Of a stretch of DNA of 64,000 nucleotides, positions 63,080-64,000 are shown piece by piece (position 1 is the stretch's first letter; every line of letters begins with the position of its first letter). The notes beneath the pieces are model-generated. The model was given only the letters and a program-made list of their open reading frames with translations. It had not been told where the DNA came from and made no database searches. The translations under genes were made by a program, and so were the position numbers. Source of the stretch: Streptomyces sp. ALI-76-A (GTDB lineage: Bacteria; Actinomycetota; Actinomycetes; Streptomycetales; Streptomycetaceae); assembly GCF_030287445.1 (NCBI RefSeq), contig NZ_JASVWB010000002.1:4464001-4528000 (forward strand), in the 5' to 3' direction.

Positions 63080-64000
63080 GCGGCCTCCTCCCGGGTGCGG
63101 CGCGGAAGACAGGGAGCACCAAGGCGTCCTCGTACTCCTGGAATTCGAGCCGGACGGGCAGGCCGATCCGCACCTTGTCATGTGCTACCCCGACCACGTT
63201 GCTGATCATCCGCACGCCTTCGGCCAACTCGATCAGGGCGACGGCGTAGGGAGGGGTGAAGGCGGGGAAGGGCGGGTGGTGCATCACGACGTACGAATAG
63301 ACCGTGCCCTCACCGCTCGCCTCGACCGTGTCCCAGTCCGGGCCGCCACAGGTGTTGCAGCCGGGCAGCCAGGGGTGGCGCGGGGTGCCGCAGCCGGTGC
63401 AGCGCTGGATCAGCAGTCGGTGCTGCCGGACGCCGTCCCAGAAGCCGGCGTTGTCGCGGTTGACGACGGGGCGGGGGCGTGGGAGTGTCTCGCGCTGCGG
63501 CACGGGGGCGTACTTGAGGATACGGAAGCGGTGGGTGCCCGCGAGATCCTCGCCCACCCGGATGTCCGTCCGGGTCGTGACGAAGTGCCCCGAGCCCAGC
63601 TTCGTCGTCTTGCGCTCCGACACCGACTCGATCACCGTGTCGAAGGTGACCTCGTCACCGGGTCGAAGGGGCCGCACGTACTCCTGCTCGCAGTCGGTGG
63701 CGACCACCGAGGTGCAGCCCGCCTCGTCGAGCAGGGTGAGCAGTTCGTCGTACGCCTCGGTCCGGCCGGTGTGACCGGAGAGGCCGCCCATGGTCCATGC
63801 CTGGAGCATGGTGGGCGGGGCCATGGCGTCCGGGCCGGTGTACGCCGGGTGGGTGTCGCCCATCGCCTCGCACCAGTGCCGGATCATGGGCAGGTTGACG
63901 GGGTCCTTGCCGCTGCCGGCGACGGCGGAGGGCAGCCCCTCGTAGGCCTTCAGCCGCTCCACCAGGTTCTCCGGCTCCTGCCTGACCGGATCCTGCCGAT
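63066..64000 (-). CDS. MaoC-DUF35 fusion, ChsH2-like (5' end beyond window)
   Basis: At least 310 residues; the frame is open to the window edge, although GTG 63962 is a possible start. N-terminal MaoC hot-dog domain (HWCEAMGDTHPAYTGPDAMAPPTMLQAW, EQEYVRPLRPGDEV). C-terminal DUF35: zinc ribbon CTGCGTPRHPWLPGCNTCG and an OB-fold (GTVYSYVVMHHPPFPAF, VRIGLPVRLEFQEY). This fusion is the hallmark of ChsH2, which hydrates with ChsH1 and recruits Ltp2. Its stop overlaps the ChsH1-like start by 14 bp. Confidence 0.88.
   Translation of the reverse strand, partial: RQDPVRQEPENLVERLKAYEGLPSAVAGSGKDPVNLPMIRHWCEAMGDTHPAYTGPDAMAPPTMLQAWTMGGLSGHTGRTEAYDELLTLLDEAGCTSVVATDCEQEYVRPLRPGDEVTFDTVIESVSERKTTKLGSGHFVTTRTDIRVGEDLAGTHRFRILKYAPVPQRETLPRPRPVVNRDNAGFWDGVRQHRLLIQRCTGCGTPRHPWLPGCNTCGGPDWDTVEASGEGTVYSYVVMHHPPFPAFTPPYAVALIELAEGVRMISNVVGVAHDKVRIGLPVRLEFQEYEDALVLPVFRAAPGRRPHETR

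Overview
The window is a high-GC actinomycete chromosome, almost certainly Streptomyces. The evidence is the strong G/C third-position bias, frequent GTG starts, a SigF/SigN-type sigma pair, paired GAF-ANTAR proteins, a DmdR/IdeR-type iron box, and a gene order (purD, dnaX, SRP RNA, tRNA-Ser, upp, tadA, sigF, sigN) that I recall from the Streptomyces core. I see no integrase, transposase, phage block, CRISPR array or PKS/NRPS cluster, so this is core or near-core chromosome with local accessory edits.

Layout. 1-8.4 kb: a dimethylformamidase-like protein (partial), a membrane protein with an acidic tail, purD, dnaX, SRP RNA and tRNA-Ser(GGA). 8.6-17.7 kb: small conserved proteins, DUF72, a CopC-CopD copper protein, a cupin, and an iron-box divergon (acylase + GNAT versus a siderophore-interacting flavoprotein). 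17.7-20.5 kb: a DNA-glycosylase-fold protein followed by a decaying stretch with a frameshifted HdeD-like gene and an unannotated HerA-like ATPase fossil. 20.5-27.5 kb: LytR-C protein, upp, tadA pair, tRNA-Ser(CGA), and two SigB/F/G-class sigma factors. 27.6-31.6 kb: MarR, an MFS exporter with fused carboxypeptidase-regulatory-like domains, and a YceI protein with the same domain. 31.7-37.5 kb: two GAF-ANTAR proteins, a STAS protein, an F420-type PPOX protein, a 167-bp palindromic element, TetR and MFS. 37.6-43.8 kb: a four-gene minus-strand unit (response regulator, kinase, GT2-GtrA, GT39-like). 44-50.2 kb: small proteins, two tRNAs and an SSI-like inhibitor. 50.6-55.8 kb: a 1727-residue PAS/disordered/receiver-like protein, followed by a second copy of the 167-bp element and a 35-bp tandem repeat. 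56.3-64 kb: a TetR/MFS pair (MFS frameshifted), an acyl-CoA synthetase, a SigE-family sigma factor, and an operon matching ChsH2-ChsH1-Ltp2.

How the genes work together. Several regulator-target pairs carry visible operator-like sites: the iron box, TetR palindromes, a MarR palindrome and response-regulator direct repeats. The most interesting units are the iron-box acylase/acyltransferase/flavoprotein module, the MFS and YceI proteins that share a domain, the giant PAS protein, and the 167-bp element that supplies stop codons to its neighbours. All functions are from reading translated sequence; no database search was possible.
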